Positions 40,937 through 48,824 of a stretch of 64,000 bases of DNA are shown piece after piece. The stretch is from contig DFNX01000010.1 in NCBI GenBank assembly GCA_002376235.1, forward strand, positions 62,001-126,000. Reading direction: 5' to 3'. The position numbers and the translations under genes were made by a program. The DNA is from Neorhizobium sp. UBA3556 (GTDB lineage Bacteria > Pseudomonadota > Alphaproteobacteria > Rhizobiales > Rhizobiaceae). The number at the start of each line of letters is the position of its first letter. Position 1 is the first letter of the stretch. The notes under the pieces are model-generated. The model had not been told where the DNA came from. It did not search any database and saw only the letters and a list, made by a program, of their open reading frames with translations.

Positions 40937-43845
40937 TCGACAGTATGCGTTTTTGTTCTGCGTGCCGGGCCTCTGGCCTGAAAATCCTGCTGCTGACAAT
41001 CGTCGCCATTCTGGTGTTCGGGCTCACTGGCGCGCGGGCGGCTGAACCTGTCAAGATCTCGCGTGACGACACGGCGCTCGACCTGACAGCAACGACCGAT
41101 ATCTACGCGAACCAGGGCGAGGCGTTTCAGGTTTCCACCGCAGCAGGCGGCGATGGCATCCGGCGACGTATCGAGGTGCGATCCAGCAATCCCGGCCACC
41201 AGGGAGACTGGGCAGTTTTTGCTTTGTCCAACGTTTCGGAAGAACAGCTGGAGCGCGTGATTGTCGCGCCGCATTTCCGCCTCGTAGGCTCCAAAGTGTT
41301 CTGGCCGGACCTTGGCTCACAGCGCATTACAGCGATCACGCCTTCCGAAGGCTTCTCACTCGACCGTCTTCCAAGCCCCGATGCGGACGTGTTCCGCATC
41401 ACGCTCAATCCCGGCTCGACGATCACCTTCGTAGCAGAGCTGGCCAGCCCTTCGCTGCCGCAGATCTATCTCTGGCAGCCGGATGCCTACAAGGACACGG
41501 TCAACTCGTTCACACTCTATCGCGGCATCGTGCTCGGCATTGCCGGCCTGCTGGCGGTATTCCTGACCATTCTTTTCGTCGTCAAGGGAACCTCGATGCT
41601 GCCGGCAGCGGCAGCTCTTGCCTGGGCGGTTCTGGCCTATATCTGCGTCGACTTCGGCTTCCTCGACAAGCTGATCACCATTACCTCCAGCGACCAGCGC
41701 ATATGGCGCGCGGGCGCGGAAGTGGCACTCGCCTCCTCACTCGTCATCTTCCTGTTCACCTATCTCAACCTCAACCGCTGGCACGTGCATCTTGGATACG
41801 CGACGCTGGCCTGGGTTGTCGGCCTGGTGCTGCTTGGCGGCGTGGCTATCTATGACCCTTCGGTGGCCGCCGGTATTGCCCGGCTTTCCTTCGCACTGAC
41901 GGGAACGGTCGGGATTGCGCTGATCATCTATCTCGGCTTCAACCGCTATGACCGCGCCATTCTTCTGGTGCCGACATGGACGCTGATCCTTGTCTGGTTG
42001 TTCGGCAGCTGGCTGACGGTGACGGGGCAACTCGACAACGACATCATCCAGCCGGCGCTCGGCGGCGGTCTTGTGTTGATCGTGCTCCTGATCGGCTTTA
42101 CCGTCATGCAGCACGCCTTTGCCGGCGGTGCCTATCAGCAGGGCCTGTTCTCCGATCTGGAGCGCCAATCGCTGGCGCTGACGGGTTCGGGGGATACGGT
42201 GTGGGACTGGGATGTGGCGCGCGACCGCGTTGTTACCACGCCGGATATTTCCGGCCGTCTCGGACTTGAGGCCGGCGCCATGCACGGCCCGGTGCGAAAC
42301 TGGGTTCCGCGTCTTCACCCCGATGACCGCGACCGGTTCCGCGCCACGCTCGACGTGCTGCTCGAACATCGCCGCGGCCGCCTGCATCACGAATTCCGCA
42401 TCCGCGCCGAAGACGGGCATTTCCACTGGCTGCAAATTCGCGCCCGACCGGTGCTCGGCTCCAATGGCGAAATCATCCGCTGCGTCGGCATCATCATAGA
42501 TGTGACGGAACAGAAGAATTCGGTCGAACGGCTGTTGCAGGATGCGTTGCACGACAACCTGACAGGCCTGCCGAACCGCCAGGTCTTCCTCGACCGGCTG
42601 CAGGGCGTGCTGACGCTTGCCGCCAGCGGCGACAGCGTGCGCCCGACAGTGATGGCAATCGACCTCGACCGTTACAAGCAGGTCAATGACAGTCTCGGCA
42701 TCGCTGCCGGCGACAACATGTTGATCGCGCTGACGCGCCGCCTGCGCCGCCTGTTAAAGCCGCAGGACACGCTGGCGCGTCTCGCCGGTGACCAGTTCGG
42801 CCTGATCCTGGTCTCCGAGCGTGACCCGGCCAAGATCGCTGATTTTGCCGATGCGGTTTCGCAGGCGATCATGGTGCCGATCAACTATGCCAATCGCGAG
42901 ATTGTTCTCACCGCTTCGATCGGGCTTGCCTCTTTCGTCGACCAGCAGGAAAGTGCTGCGGGACTTCTGGCGGATGCCGAACTTGCCATGTACCGGGCGA
43001 AACGCGGCGGCGGCAACAAGGTGGAGCCGTTCCGGCCGATCTTCCGCACGTCGAGCACCGACCGGCTGCAGATAGAGACCGACCTTCGCCGCGCGCTGGA
43101 ACGCAAGGAACTGTCGCTCGCCTACCAGCCGATCATCTCGCTGAAGGATGGCGAGATCGCAGGCTTCGAAGCGCTGATGCGCTGGGATCATCCCAAGCGC
43201 GGCATGATCCCGCCGGCAGAGTTCATCCCGATTGCGGAAGTCTGCGACCTGATCGGCCCGCTTGGCGTCTTCGCCATGGAGCGCGCCGCAGCCGATCTCG
43301 TCTCGTGGCAGGAACAGACCGGCGAAGTACCGATCTTCGTTTCGGTCAACCTGTCGAGTGCACAGCTTCTGAATGCGGATCTCTATAACGACGTTCGGGC
43401 GCTGCTTTCCAAGACGCAGGTCAATCCTCATCAGCTGAAGCTGGAACTGACCGAAAGCCTGATGATGGAGAACCCGGAACAGGCGCGGCTCATCCTTGGC
43501 AAGCTCAAGGAAACCGGCATCAGCCTGGCGCTCGACGATTTCGGCACAGGTTACTCTTCGCTTGCCTATCTGACCCAGTTCCCTTTCGACATGATCAAGC
43601 TCGACAAGACGCTTGTGGGCGACATGGGCGAAAAGGGTGCGATCCTGCTCCGCTCGGTCATCGCCATGGCCCGCGGGCTCGAGATGACGGTCGTTGCCGA
43701 AGGCATCCAGACCGACGAGGACGCGATGGAACTTGCCAAGATGGGCTGCCACTTCGGCCAGAGCTACCTCTTCGGCCCCCCGGCCTCCAGCGAAGCAATG
43801 ATGCGGCTGTTGAAGGAACGTTTTCCTCTGACGAAGCGGGCTTAA
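40933..43845 (+). CDS. Membrane PAS-GGDEF-EAL protein (probable c-di-GMP phosphodiesterase)
   Basis: A 970-residue signalling protein. A signal-like helix (residues about 15-37), a periplasmic domain, several membrane helices (about 205-400), a PAS domain with PAC (about 430-530), a GGDEF domain and an EAL domain (about 700-960) follow in order. The GGDEF signature reads AGDQF, which suggests no cyclase activity. The EAL domain keeps FEALMRW, LELTES, DDFGTGYSS, AEGIQT and the terminal GQSYLFGPP, so it should hydrolyse c-di-GMP. The start overlaps the acetyltransferase stop. The ligand sensed is unknown. Confidence 0.92.
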   Translation: MIDSMRFCSACRASGLKILLLTIVAILVFGLTGARAAEPVKISRDDTALDLTATTDIYANQGEAFQVSTAAGGDGIRRRIEVRSSNPGHQGDWAVFALSNVSEEQLERVIVAPHFRLVGSKVFWPDLGSQRITAITPSEGFSLDRLPSPDADVFRITLNPGSTITFVAELASPSLPQIYLWQPDAYKDTVNSFTLYRGIVLGIAGLLAVFLTILFVVKGTSMLPAAAALAWAVLAYICVDFGFLDKLITITSSDQRIWRAGAEVALASSLVIFLFTYLNLNRWHVHLGYATLAWVVGLVLLGGVAIYDPSVAAGIARLSFALTGTVGIALIIYLGFNRYDRAILLVPTWTLILVWLFGSWLTVTGQLDNDIIQPALGGGLVLIVLLIGFTVMQHAFAGGAYQQGLFSDLERQSLALTGSGDTVWDWDVARDRVVTTPDISGRLGLEAGAMHGPVRNWVPRLHPDDRDRFRATLDVLLEHRRGRLHHEFRIRAEDGHFHWLQIRARPVLGSNGEIIRCVGIIIDVTEQKNSVERLLQDALHDNLTGLPNRQVFLDRLQGVLTLAASGDSVRPTVMAIDLDRYKQVNDSLGIAAGDNMLIALTRRLRRLLKPQDTLARLAGDQFGLILVSERDPAKIADFADAVSQAIMVPINYANREIVLTASIGLASFVDQQESAAGLLADAELAMYRAKRGGGNKVEPFRPIFRTSSTDRLQIETDLRRALERKELSLAYQPIISLKDGEIAGFEALMRWDHPKRGMIPPAEFIPIAEVCDLIGPLGVFAMERAAADLVSWQEQTGEVPIFVSVNLSSAQLLNADLYNDVRALLSKTQVNPHQLKLELTESLMMENPEQARLILGKLKETGISLALDDFGTGYSSLAYLTQFPFDMIKLDKTLVGDMGEKGAILLRSVIAMARGLEMTVVAEGIQTDEDAMELAKMGCHFGQSYLFGPPASSEAMMRLLKERFPLTKRA

Positions 43846-43859
43846 GGCTTGCTCAATTC

Positions 43860-43997
43860 GATCTCCCCCTCGTGGGGAAGATGTCAGCAAAGCTGACAGT
43901 GGGCGTGGCGACGCTCACCCACTCTCGACAAATTCGGTTCTTGCGGAGAGGTGCCCCCTCTGCCCTGCCGGGCATCTCCCCCACAAGGGCGGAGATC
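43860..43997. repeat. RIME-like rhizobial intergenic mosaic element
   Basis: A 138-bp palindromic element bounded by GATCTCC and GGAGATC, with long imperfect arms (CCCCCTCGTGGGGAAGATGTC against its counterpart near 43950-43997). It sits between convergent genes, the usual place for these elements, and could also act as a transcription-ending structure. The name is by resemblance to elements recalled from Rhizobiaceae. Confidence 0.7.
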
Positions 43998-44011
43998 AGG
44001 TGGCGGCGCCC

Positions 44012-45109
44012 TTACCGCCCCTGCACCAGATCATGCACGAATTGCAGTTTTGCCGTCACCGCTGACGTGAGAATGAATGGGTAGAGATCGGGCACGCCCA
44101 TGGAGCGATGGATGCTGTTGATCGCCAGACTGAACGGCACCCAAGCCGTGACGAGCTGTTCGGCATCTCTTGCCCGGTAAGGATTGAAGTCCACTTCCGC
44201 CGCAAGTTCCTCGTGGCTGCGCGGATCAATCGACATGCCGTAGGAACGCGCCGTTTCCAGCGTGTCGACGACATGGACATAATGGGCGAAACTCTCGGCG
44301 AAATCTTCCCACGGATGTGAGCTGGCATAGGTCGAGATGAAGAATTCCTGCCAGTTCGGCGGCGGACCTTCCTCGTAGTTGCGCCTCAGCGCTTCCCCAT
44401 AGTCGACAGTTTCGTCACCGAAGACGGACCGAAACTCATCGAGCTTGCCGCCATCGCGCACCATCCTGTCCCAGATGTAATGGCCGGTCTCGTGGCGGAA
44501 ATGGCCGAGCATGGTGCGGTAGGGTTCGTTCATCGACACGCGGATCTGTTCTCGTGTCGCATCATCGGCCTCGGCGGCGCGGATGGCGATCAGGCCGTTT
44601 TCGTGTCCGGTCATGGCGGCTTTCACCGTGCCATCCGGCTGGATCTCGTCGACGAGGAAATCGAAAACCAGCCCGGCGACAGTGTCATCGTCGCGGTTGA
44701 TGCGCGGCAGGTTCCATTTGAGCATGGAGTAGAAGAGATGCCGCTGTGCCTGGCTGATATGGCGCCACTGGCGAAGCCCCTCCTCTGTCGAGGCATCCGG
44801 CACGAGGCGGTTGTGGCGACAGGCGGGGCAAAATGTGTTCGGGTCATCCGCGAGCACGGTCCAGTTGCAGATGTCCATGGCAGCGTTGGCGCAAAGTCGA
44901 ACCTTATCTCCCGGCTTTGCAAAAAGCGCAAAGGTGCCGTCGCTCTCGTCCGGCTGAAGTGCGTGCATGGAAAGGTCTTCCGGCACGAAGGCGAGCCGAT
45001 AGCCGCAATTGACGCAATTCCTGTTATCGAAATGAACTGTCTGTCCGCAGTGATCGCAGTCGTAAAGGCGCATGGACTGATCCGGAGTGAGTGTTTCAGC
45101 ATCAGACAT
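44012..45109 (-). CDS. Putative zinc-binding metallopeptidase (DUF2248-type)
   Basis: A 365-residue cytosolic protein. Two Cys4 zinc ribbons are visible (CDHCGQ...CVNCGY near residues 18-36, and a CPACRHN partner near 95). A gluzincin-like site follows at HFRHETGHYIWDRM, with a downstream acidic helix EDFAESFAHYVH. This is the Peptidase_Mx1/DUF2248 family, whose substrate is unknown. The csbD terminator hairpin lies just before its ATG and may also hide its ribosome site. Confidence 0.85.
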   Translation of the reverse strand: MSDAETLTPDQSMRLYDCDHCGQTVHFDNRNCVNCGYRLAFVPEDLSMHALQPDESDGTFALFAKPGDKVRLCANAAMDICNWTVLADDPNTFCPACRHNRLVPDASTEEGLRQWRHISQAQRHLFYSMLKWNLPRINRDDDTVAGLVFDFLVDEIQPDGTVKAAMTGHENGLIAIRAAEADDATREQIRVSMNEPYRTMLGHFRHETGHYIWDRMVRDGGKLDEFRSVFGDETVDYGEALRRNYEEGPPPNWQEFFISTYASSHPWEDFAESFAHYVHVVDTLETARSYGMSIDPRSHEELAAEVDFNPYRARDAEQLVTAWVPFSLAINSIHRSMGVPDLYPFILTSAVTAKLQFVHDLVQGR

Positions 45110-45113
45110 AGAG

Positions 45114-45142
45114 AAAACCTGCCCCGGGGGAACCGGAACAGG
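45114..45142 (-). terminator. Rho-independent terminator of csbD gene
   Basis: On the minus strand CCTGTTCCGG (45142-45133) pairs along 10 bp, with two G-U pairs, to CCGGGGCAGG (45127-45118), followed by TTTT. The 3' arm ends in GCAGG only nine bases before the peptidase ATG, so the structure could also mask that gene's ribosome site. Confidence 0.7.
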
Positions 45143-45187
45143 CTTTCGTCGCGACTGGAGATCGCATTATTTCATCATTGAAGACCG

Positions 45188-45379
45188 TCAGAGGCGATCG
45201 ACAAATTCCTTGCCGGCTTCCTTGATCTTGCCCTTGGCCTGCTGTGCATGGCCCTTGGCTTCCTGGGCATTACCCTTGGCCTTGAGCTCGGAATTGTCGG
45301 TCAGATCGCCTGCGGCCTGTTTGACCTTGCCTGCAATCTCATTGCCCTTACCGGCCATTTTATCGCTGGTGCTACCCAT
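45188..45379 (-). CDS. CsbD-family stress protein
   Basis: A 63-residue, Lys/Glu/Ala-rich helical protein of the CsbD-like family (KMAGKGNEIAGKVKQAAGDLTDN...AEAKGHAQQAKGKIKEAG), a common general-stress protein of unknown mechanism. AAGGAG precedes the ATG. An EcfG-type promoter lies about 55 bp upstream, matching the expected control by the alphaproteobacterial general stress response. A terminator follows the gene. Confidence 0.92.
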   Translation of the reverse strand: MGSTSDKMAGKGNEIAGKVKQAAGDLTDNSELKAKGNAQEAKGHAQQAKGKIKEAGKEFVDRL

Positions 45380-45431
45380 GCTCGGTCTCCTTTATCCTTG
45401 TCGACGCCTTGCTTGCGTCTTGCAGGTATAG

Positions 45432-45456
45432 AACGAGGAAGAGCGCGTAACGTTCC
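45432..45456 (-). promoter_or_regulatory. EcfG-type general-stress promoter of csbD gene
   Basis: On the minus strand GGAAC (45456-45452), 16 bases, then CGTT (45435-45432) fits the alphaproteobacterial EcfG (RpoE2-type) consensus GGAAC-N16/17-CGTT. The -10 element is about 53 bp before the csbD ATG. Promoter activity is inferred from pattern and from the known regulation of csbD-type genes. Confidence 0.75.
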
Positions 45457-45465
45457 CGAAAAATC

Positions 45466-46071
45466 TCAGGCGTGACCGGCTTCGGTCGACAGCATTTCCG
45501 GGCTTACCCCCATGATGGCGAGGGCGCGCTCATATTTGGTGTCCACCGCATGATCGAAAATCAGGTCATCCTGTGCCGCGCAGTTCAGCCAGCCATTGTT
45601 GCTGATTTCCGCCTCGAGCTGCCCTGGTCCCCATCCCGCATAACCCAGAAGAAGTGTCGCACGCGACGGGCCCTTGCCCTGCGCGATCGCCCTCAGGATA
45701 TCGAGCGTTGCCGTCAACGAAATCTCGTCGCTGACGGGAATGGAGCTTTCGCAGCTGAAATCATCCGAATGCAGGACAAAGCCCCTGCCCGTTTCGACCG
45801 GACCGCCATAAAGGACGGGGAAATTATGCGCCTTTTCAGACAGGAAGCCCGGATGCGGATCGTCCACAAGCTTCAGATGTTCAAGTACGTCCGGGAAGGA
45901 CAGATCCTGCAGCCGGTTGATGATGAAGCCCATGCCACCCGCAGCCGAGTGGGCGCAGATATAGACAACACTGCGCGCAAAGTTTCCGTCCTGAACACCG
46001 GGCATGGCGATCAGGAACTGGCCATCCAGAAAGCCGCGTTCGCGCTTGTCTCTCAGTGCCGAAATTCCCAT
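45466..46071 (-). CDS. YqgE/AlgH family protein (UPF0301)
   Basis: A 201-residue protein of the YqgE/AlgH (DUF179) family with the opening block LDGQFLIAMPGVQDGNFARSVVYICAHSAAGGMGFIINR and the later LGYAGWGPGQLEAEISNNGWL. The family is widespread in proteobacteria; AlgH was linked to alginate regulation in Pseudomonas, but the molecular function is not known. GGGAGGC precedes the ATG. It ends 86 bp upstream of the csbD start on the same strand and is divergent from the DsbD-alpha-like gene. Confidence 0.9.
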   Translation of the reverse strand: MGISALRDKRERGFLDGQFLIAMPGVQDGNFARSVVYICAHSAAGGMGFIINRLQDLSFPDVLEHLKLVDDPHPGFLSEKAHNFPVLYGGPVETGRGFVLHSDDFSCESSIPVSDEISLTATLDILRAIAQGKGPSRATLLLGYAGWGPGQLEAEISNNGWLNCAAQDDLIFDHAVDTKYERALAIMGVSPEMLSTEAGHA

Positions 46072-46233
46072 CGAGCCTCCCGTGCGCGCATCAAAGCGCC
46101 GTATGGCGGGAACCGCATCAGGCGGCCCGTCCCATGCAAGATGGGGCAGTCCGGCATATCATTCAACCGAAAATGATCGGTTTGCCTCAGACGTGGCTGG
46201 CGAGCACGGAATTGCTGGGATAAATCGGTTTCC

Positions 46234-47076
46234 ATGATTTCGACCGCTATCACCACTCGCCGCCTTTTCATTGCTGCATCGCTCCTCGCCGCAACGGTTG
46301 TCGCACCGGTAGCCGCACGAGCGGAAACAACCGACTGGGCGACCAATGAAGGCGGGCGCATGCGTATCGTAGCGCTGGCGCCGGATGCGCGCGGTATCGT
46401 GCGCGGGGCGCTGCAGATCGAGCCCAAGGCCGGCTGGATCACCTATTGGCGGGAACCCGGCGATGCGGGCATACCGCCGCATATCTCCTTCTCCGAGACA
46501 TCCGGCGTCAGCCTGAAGAAGATGTCCTATCCGGTACCGCGACGTTTCGACAACGGCGAGGTTCGCGATATCGGTTACGACATGGCCGTCAGCTTTCCGT
46601 TCGAGCTGTCGGTGAAAGACCTGAACCAGACCTCGGCTATCACCGCATCGGCGTTCATCGGTATCTGCCGCAATATCTGCATCCCCTTCCAGGCTGATTT
46701 CAACCTGTCGCTCAAGGCGGATGCCGGAACCTCTTTTGCCGAGGCGATGATCATCAACGAAGCGGAGGCCAAGCTGCCTCAAGCGCCATCGTCCGATTTT
46801 TCCGTCACCCACTACGCCGTCTCTTCCGATGGCGATACGCTACGCCTGCGCCTTCAGCTGCCGAAGGATGCGCCGAAAAAGCCGCATGTGATCGTGACCG
46901 GCCCCGAAGGCCATGTTCTGTTCAGCGACGGCCAAGGAGAGCGCGAGGACGACAGCTATTCGCTCGAAATACCGGTAGGCAAACTGCCGAAGGACTATCA
47001 CATGAAGGGCAAGCGCTGGGGCATTCTGGTTCTGGCCGGCAAGCGCGCTATGGAAACCTCGCTCGCCTTCGAATGA
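46234..47076 (+). CDS. Periplasmic DsbD-alpha/ScsB N-terminal-like thiol protein
   Basis: A 280-residue exported protein. The signal peptide ends near residue 30 (ARA|ET). The mature part is a DsbD N-terminal-type immunoglobulin-like domain (PF11412 kind): GWITYWREPGDAGIPP, IGYDMAVSFPFEL and the redox site GICRNICIPF, which gives Cys145-x3-Cys149. In DsbD and ScsB this domain is joined to a membrane electron-transfer domain and a thioredoxin domain; neither is present here or adjacent. A standalone form may take electrons from another membrane partner. It is followed after 144 bp by a peroxiredoxin gene. Confidence 0.85.
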   Translation: MISTAITTRRLFIAASLLAATVVAPVAARAETTDWATNEGGRMRIVALAPDARGIVRGALQIEPKAGWITYWREPGDAGIPPHISFSETSGVSLKKMSYPVPRRFDNGEVRDIGYDMAVSFPFELSVKDLNQTSAITASAFIGICRNICIPFQADFNLSLKADAGTSFAEAMIINEAEAKLPQAPSSDFSVTHYAVSSDGDTLRLRLQLPKDAPKKPHVIVTGPEGHVLFSDGQGEREDDSYSLEIPVGKLPKDYHMKGKRWGILVLAGKRAMETSLAFE

Positions 47077-47220
47077 GCGCGCTCGCCCGCTGTCCTTCCT
47101 GGTCGCAAAACCGCGCCACGTGAGCGCGCGACATCCCGCCTCCTCTATTGTCTTGCCATTCGCCAACTCTATAGTGCCGCCGACGGTCGCGTGGGCGATC
47201 GCATTGGCAGGAGAGACGAC

Positions 47221-47706
47221 ATGACGATTGCAGTAGGCGACAAGCTTCCGGAAGCGACATTCAAGGAAAAGACGGCAGATGGTCCGGTAGAGGTCAAGAC
47301 CGGCGATCTTTTCGCCGGAAAGAAGGTCGTGCTCTTTGCCGTTCCCGGCGCTTTCACGCCCACCTGCACGCTTAACCACCTGCCCGGCTATCTGGAAAAC
47401 CGGGACGCGATCCTTGCGCGCGGCGTCGACGATATCGCTGTTGTCGCCGTCAACGACTGGCATGTGATGGGCGCCTGGGCACAGCAGTCCAACGGGTTCG
47501 GCAAGATCCACTTCCTTGCCGACTTCGACGCCTCCTTCACCAAGGCGATGGGTCTCGACATCGACCTTTCCGGCGGCGGGCTCGGCGTTCGTTCGAAGCG
47601 CTATTCGATGCTGATCGAGGATGGCGTGGTCAAGTCACTCAATATCGAGGAAAGCCCTGGCCAGGCCACCGTTTCCGGTGCTGCCGCGATGCTGGAACAG
47701 CTTTAG
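47221..47706 (+). CDS. Peroxiredoxin (Prx5-like, AhpC/TSA superfamily)
   Basis: Reduces hydroperoxides. The 161-residue protein has the peroxidatic site PGAFTPTCT with Cys49 and the Prx5-type block VNDWHVMGAWAQ. I see no second cysteine, so it is probably the 1-Cys or glutaredoxin-dependent kind. The start MTIAVGDK follows GGAGAG; ten upstream codons are also open. It is transcribed in the same direction as the DsbD-alpha-like gene. Confidence 0.92.
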   Translation: MTIAVGDKLPEATFKEKTADGPVEVKTGDLFAGKKVVLFAVPGAFTPTCTLNHLPGYLENRDAILARGVDDIAVVAVNDWHVMGAWAQQSNGFGKIHFLADFDASFTKAMGLDIDLSGGGLGVRSKRYSMLIEDGVVKSLNIEESPGQATVSGAAAMLEQL

Positions 47707-47742
47707 CAATTAAGGGGAGAGAAACCCGCAATCCCTACCGGC

Positions 47743-47827
47743 GTCATGCTCGGGCTAGTCCCGAGCATATGCGACGTTCAATTTTGGTTTGACGTGAACA
47801 GATCCTCGGGACAAGCCCGAGGATGAC
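47743..47827. repeat. Palindromic intergenic repeat
   Basis: An 85-bp element with two 26-bp arms (47743-47768 and 47802-47827) that are inverted copies matching at 23 positions. Each arm itself contains the short dyad CTCGGG...CCCGAG. It resembles the abundant intergenic palindromes of Rhizobiaceae. It lies between convergent genes. Confidence 0.75.
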
Positions 47828-47896
47828 GTCGGAAACCGGACCCACACATCGAACGCGCCCAAACGCGCGCTATCCCTTTCCCGGCGCGGATGGAGT

Positions 47897-48205
47897 TCAA
47901 GCAGCCAGATCGTAGACGATCAGGCCCGACAGACCGCCATCGGCGGAGGCGACAATACGTTCGGCAACGGCGATATGATCCGGCGCGACCAGATAGGCAT
48001 CACGTGCTTCGGGGCTTTCGAAGCTGACAATGAAACCATCGAGAAAGCCGCCGTTCAGACCTTCGGTAGAGACATTCGGACCATATCTAATATCGAGAAT
48101 GCCGGGTACGACGGTTTTCAGCCCGGCGATCGCCGCGTAGATCTCATCCTTTTCCGCAGCCGACAGAGCGGACTTGAAGCGCAGAAAAACACAGTGAAGG
48201 ATCAT
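47897..48205 (-). CDS. Dabb-domain (stress-responsive alpha/beta barrel) protein
   Basis: A predicted 102-residue dimeric alpha/beta-barrel protein with MILHCVFLRFKSALSAAEKDEIYAAIAGL, VPGILDIRYGPNVSTEGLNGGF and YLVAPDHIAVAERI, the Dabb pattern. Such proteins bind or cyclise small hydrophobic ligands, or have no known role. GGGAGACC precedes the ATG; the open frame extends 15 codons upstream without a ribosome site. No operon partner. Confidence 0.85.
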   Translation of the reverse strand: MILHCVFLRFKSALSAAEKDEIYAAIAGLKTVVPGILDIRYGPNVSTEGLNGGFLDGFIVSFESPEARDAYLVAPDHIAVAERIVASADGGLSGLIVYDLAA

Positions 48206-48353
48206 GCGTGGTCTCCCTAGATCGTGCCCCGATTTTGCCACGATCACCATAGGCGGTCATGCCGCGATGGCAAGCGCGCCGATTGACGCTTGCAACTTCA
48301 TCCAACGGGAAACCGAGCGGCCTCACGTCGAGTAAACGTCGAAACAAAACGAA
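48206..48353. other. Short intergenic region between dabb and rnhA genes
   Basis: 148 bp without a visible gene. It holds the dabb promoter and the rnhA 3' end, both on the minus strand. No clear terminator was seen. Confidence 0.35.
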
Positions 48354-48824
48354 TTATTTCACCAGCAGAGAGCGACCGAGATTCGGCTTCTTCTTGAAAG
48401 GCTCCATGCCTAGACGTGCAAGTTCGTCGGCCCGTTCGTTTTCCGGATGGCCGGCATGGCCCTTGACCCAGTGCCACTTGACCTTGTGGCTTTGGTTGGC
48501 GGCGTCTAGCTGCTGCCAGAGTTCCCCATTCTTCACCGGCTTCTTGTCGGCAGTCTTCCAGCCGTTCTTCTTCCAGCCGAAGATCCACTTGGAGATGCCG
48601 TCCATCACATATTTACTGTCGGTGTAGAGATCGACTTCGCAGGTGCTCTTCAATGCGGTGAGCGCGGAGATGGCAGCCAGAAGCTCCATGCGGTTGTTGG
48701 TGGTTTCCGCCTCGCCGCCGTTCAGTTCCTTGGTGGTTTCGCCGTAACGCAGGATAGCGCCCCAGCCGCCGGGGCCGGGATTGCCGGAGCAGGCGCCATC
48801 GGTAAAGATTTCGACATGTTTCAT
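48354..48824 (-). CDS. rnhA: Ribonuclease HI
   Basis: Degrades RNA in RNA-DNA hybrids. The 156-residue protein starts MKHVEIFTDGACSGNPGPGGWG, with the catalytic acids Asp9, Glu47 (NNRMELLAA) and Asp69 (LYTDSKYV), and the fourth at the ENERADELAR block. It overlaps thrB by 4 bp (ATGA) and is the last gene of the ispH-thrB-rnhA run, an arrangement typical of Rhizobiales. Confidence 0.96.
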   Translation of the reverse strand: MKHVEIFTDGACSGNPGPGGWGAILRYGETTKELNGGEAETTNNRMELLAAISALTALKSTCEVDLYTDSKYVMDGISKWIFGWKKNGWKTADKKPVKNGELWQQLDAANQSHKVKWHWVKGHAGHPENERADELARLGMEPFKKKPNLGRSLLVK

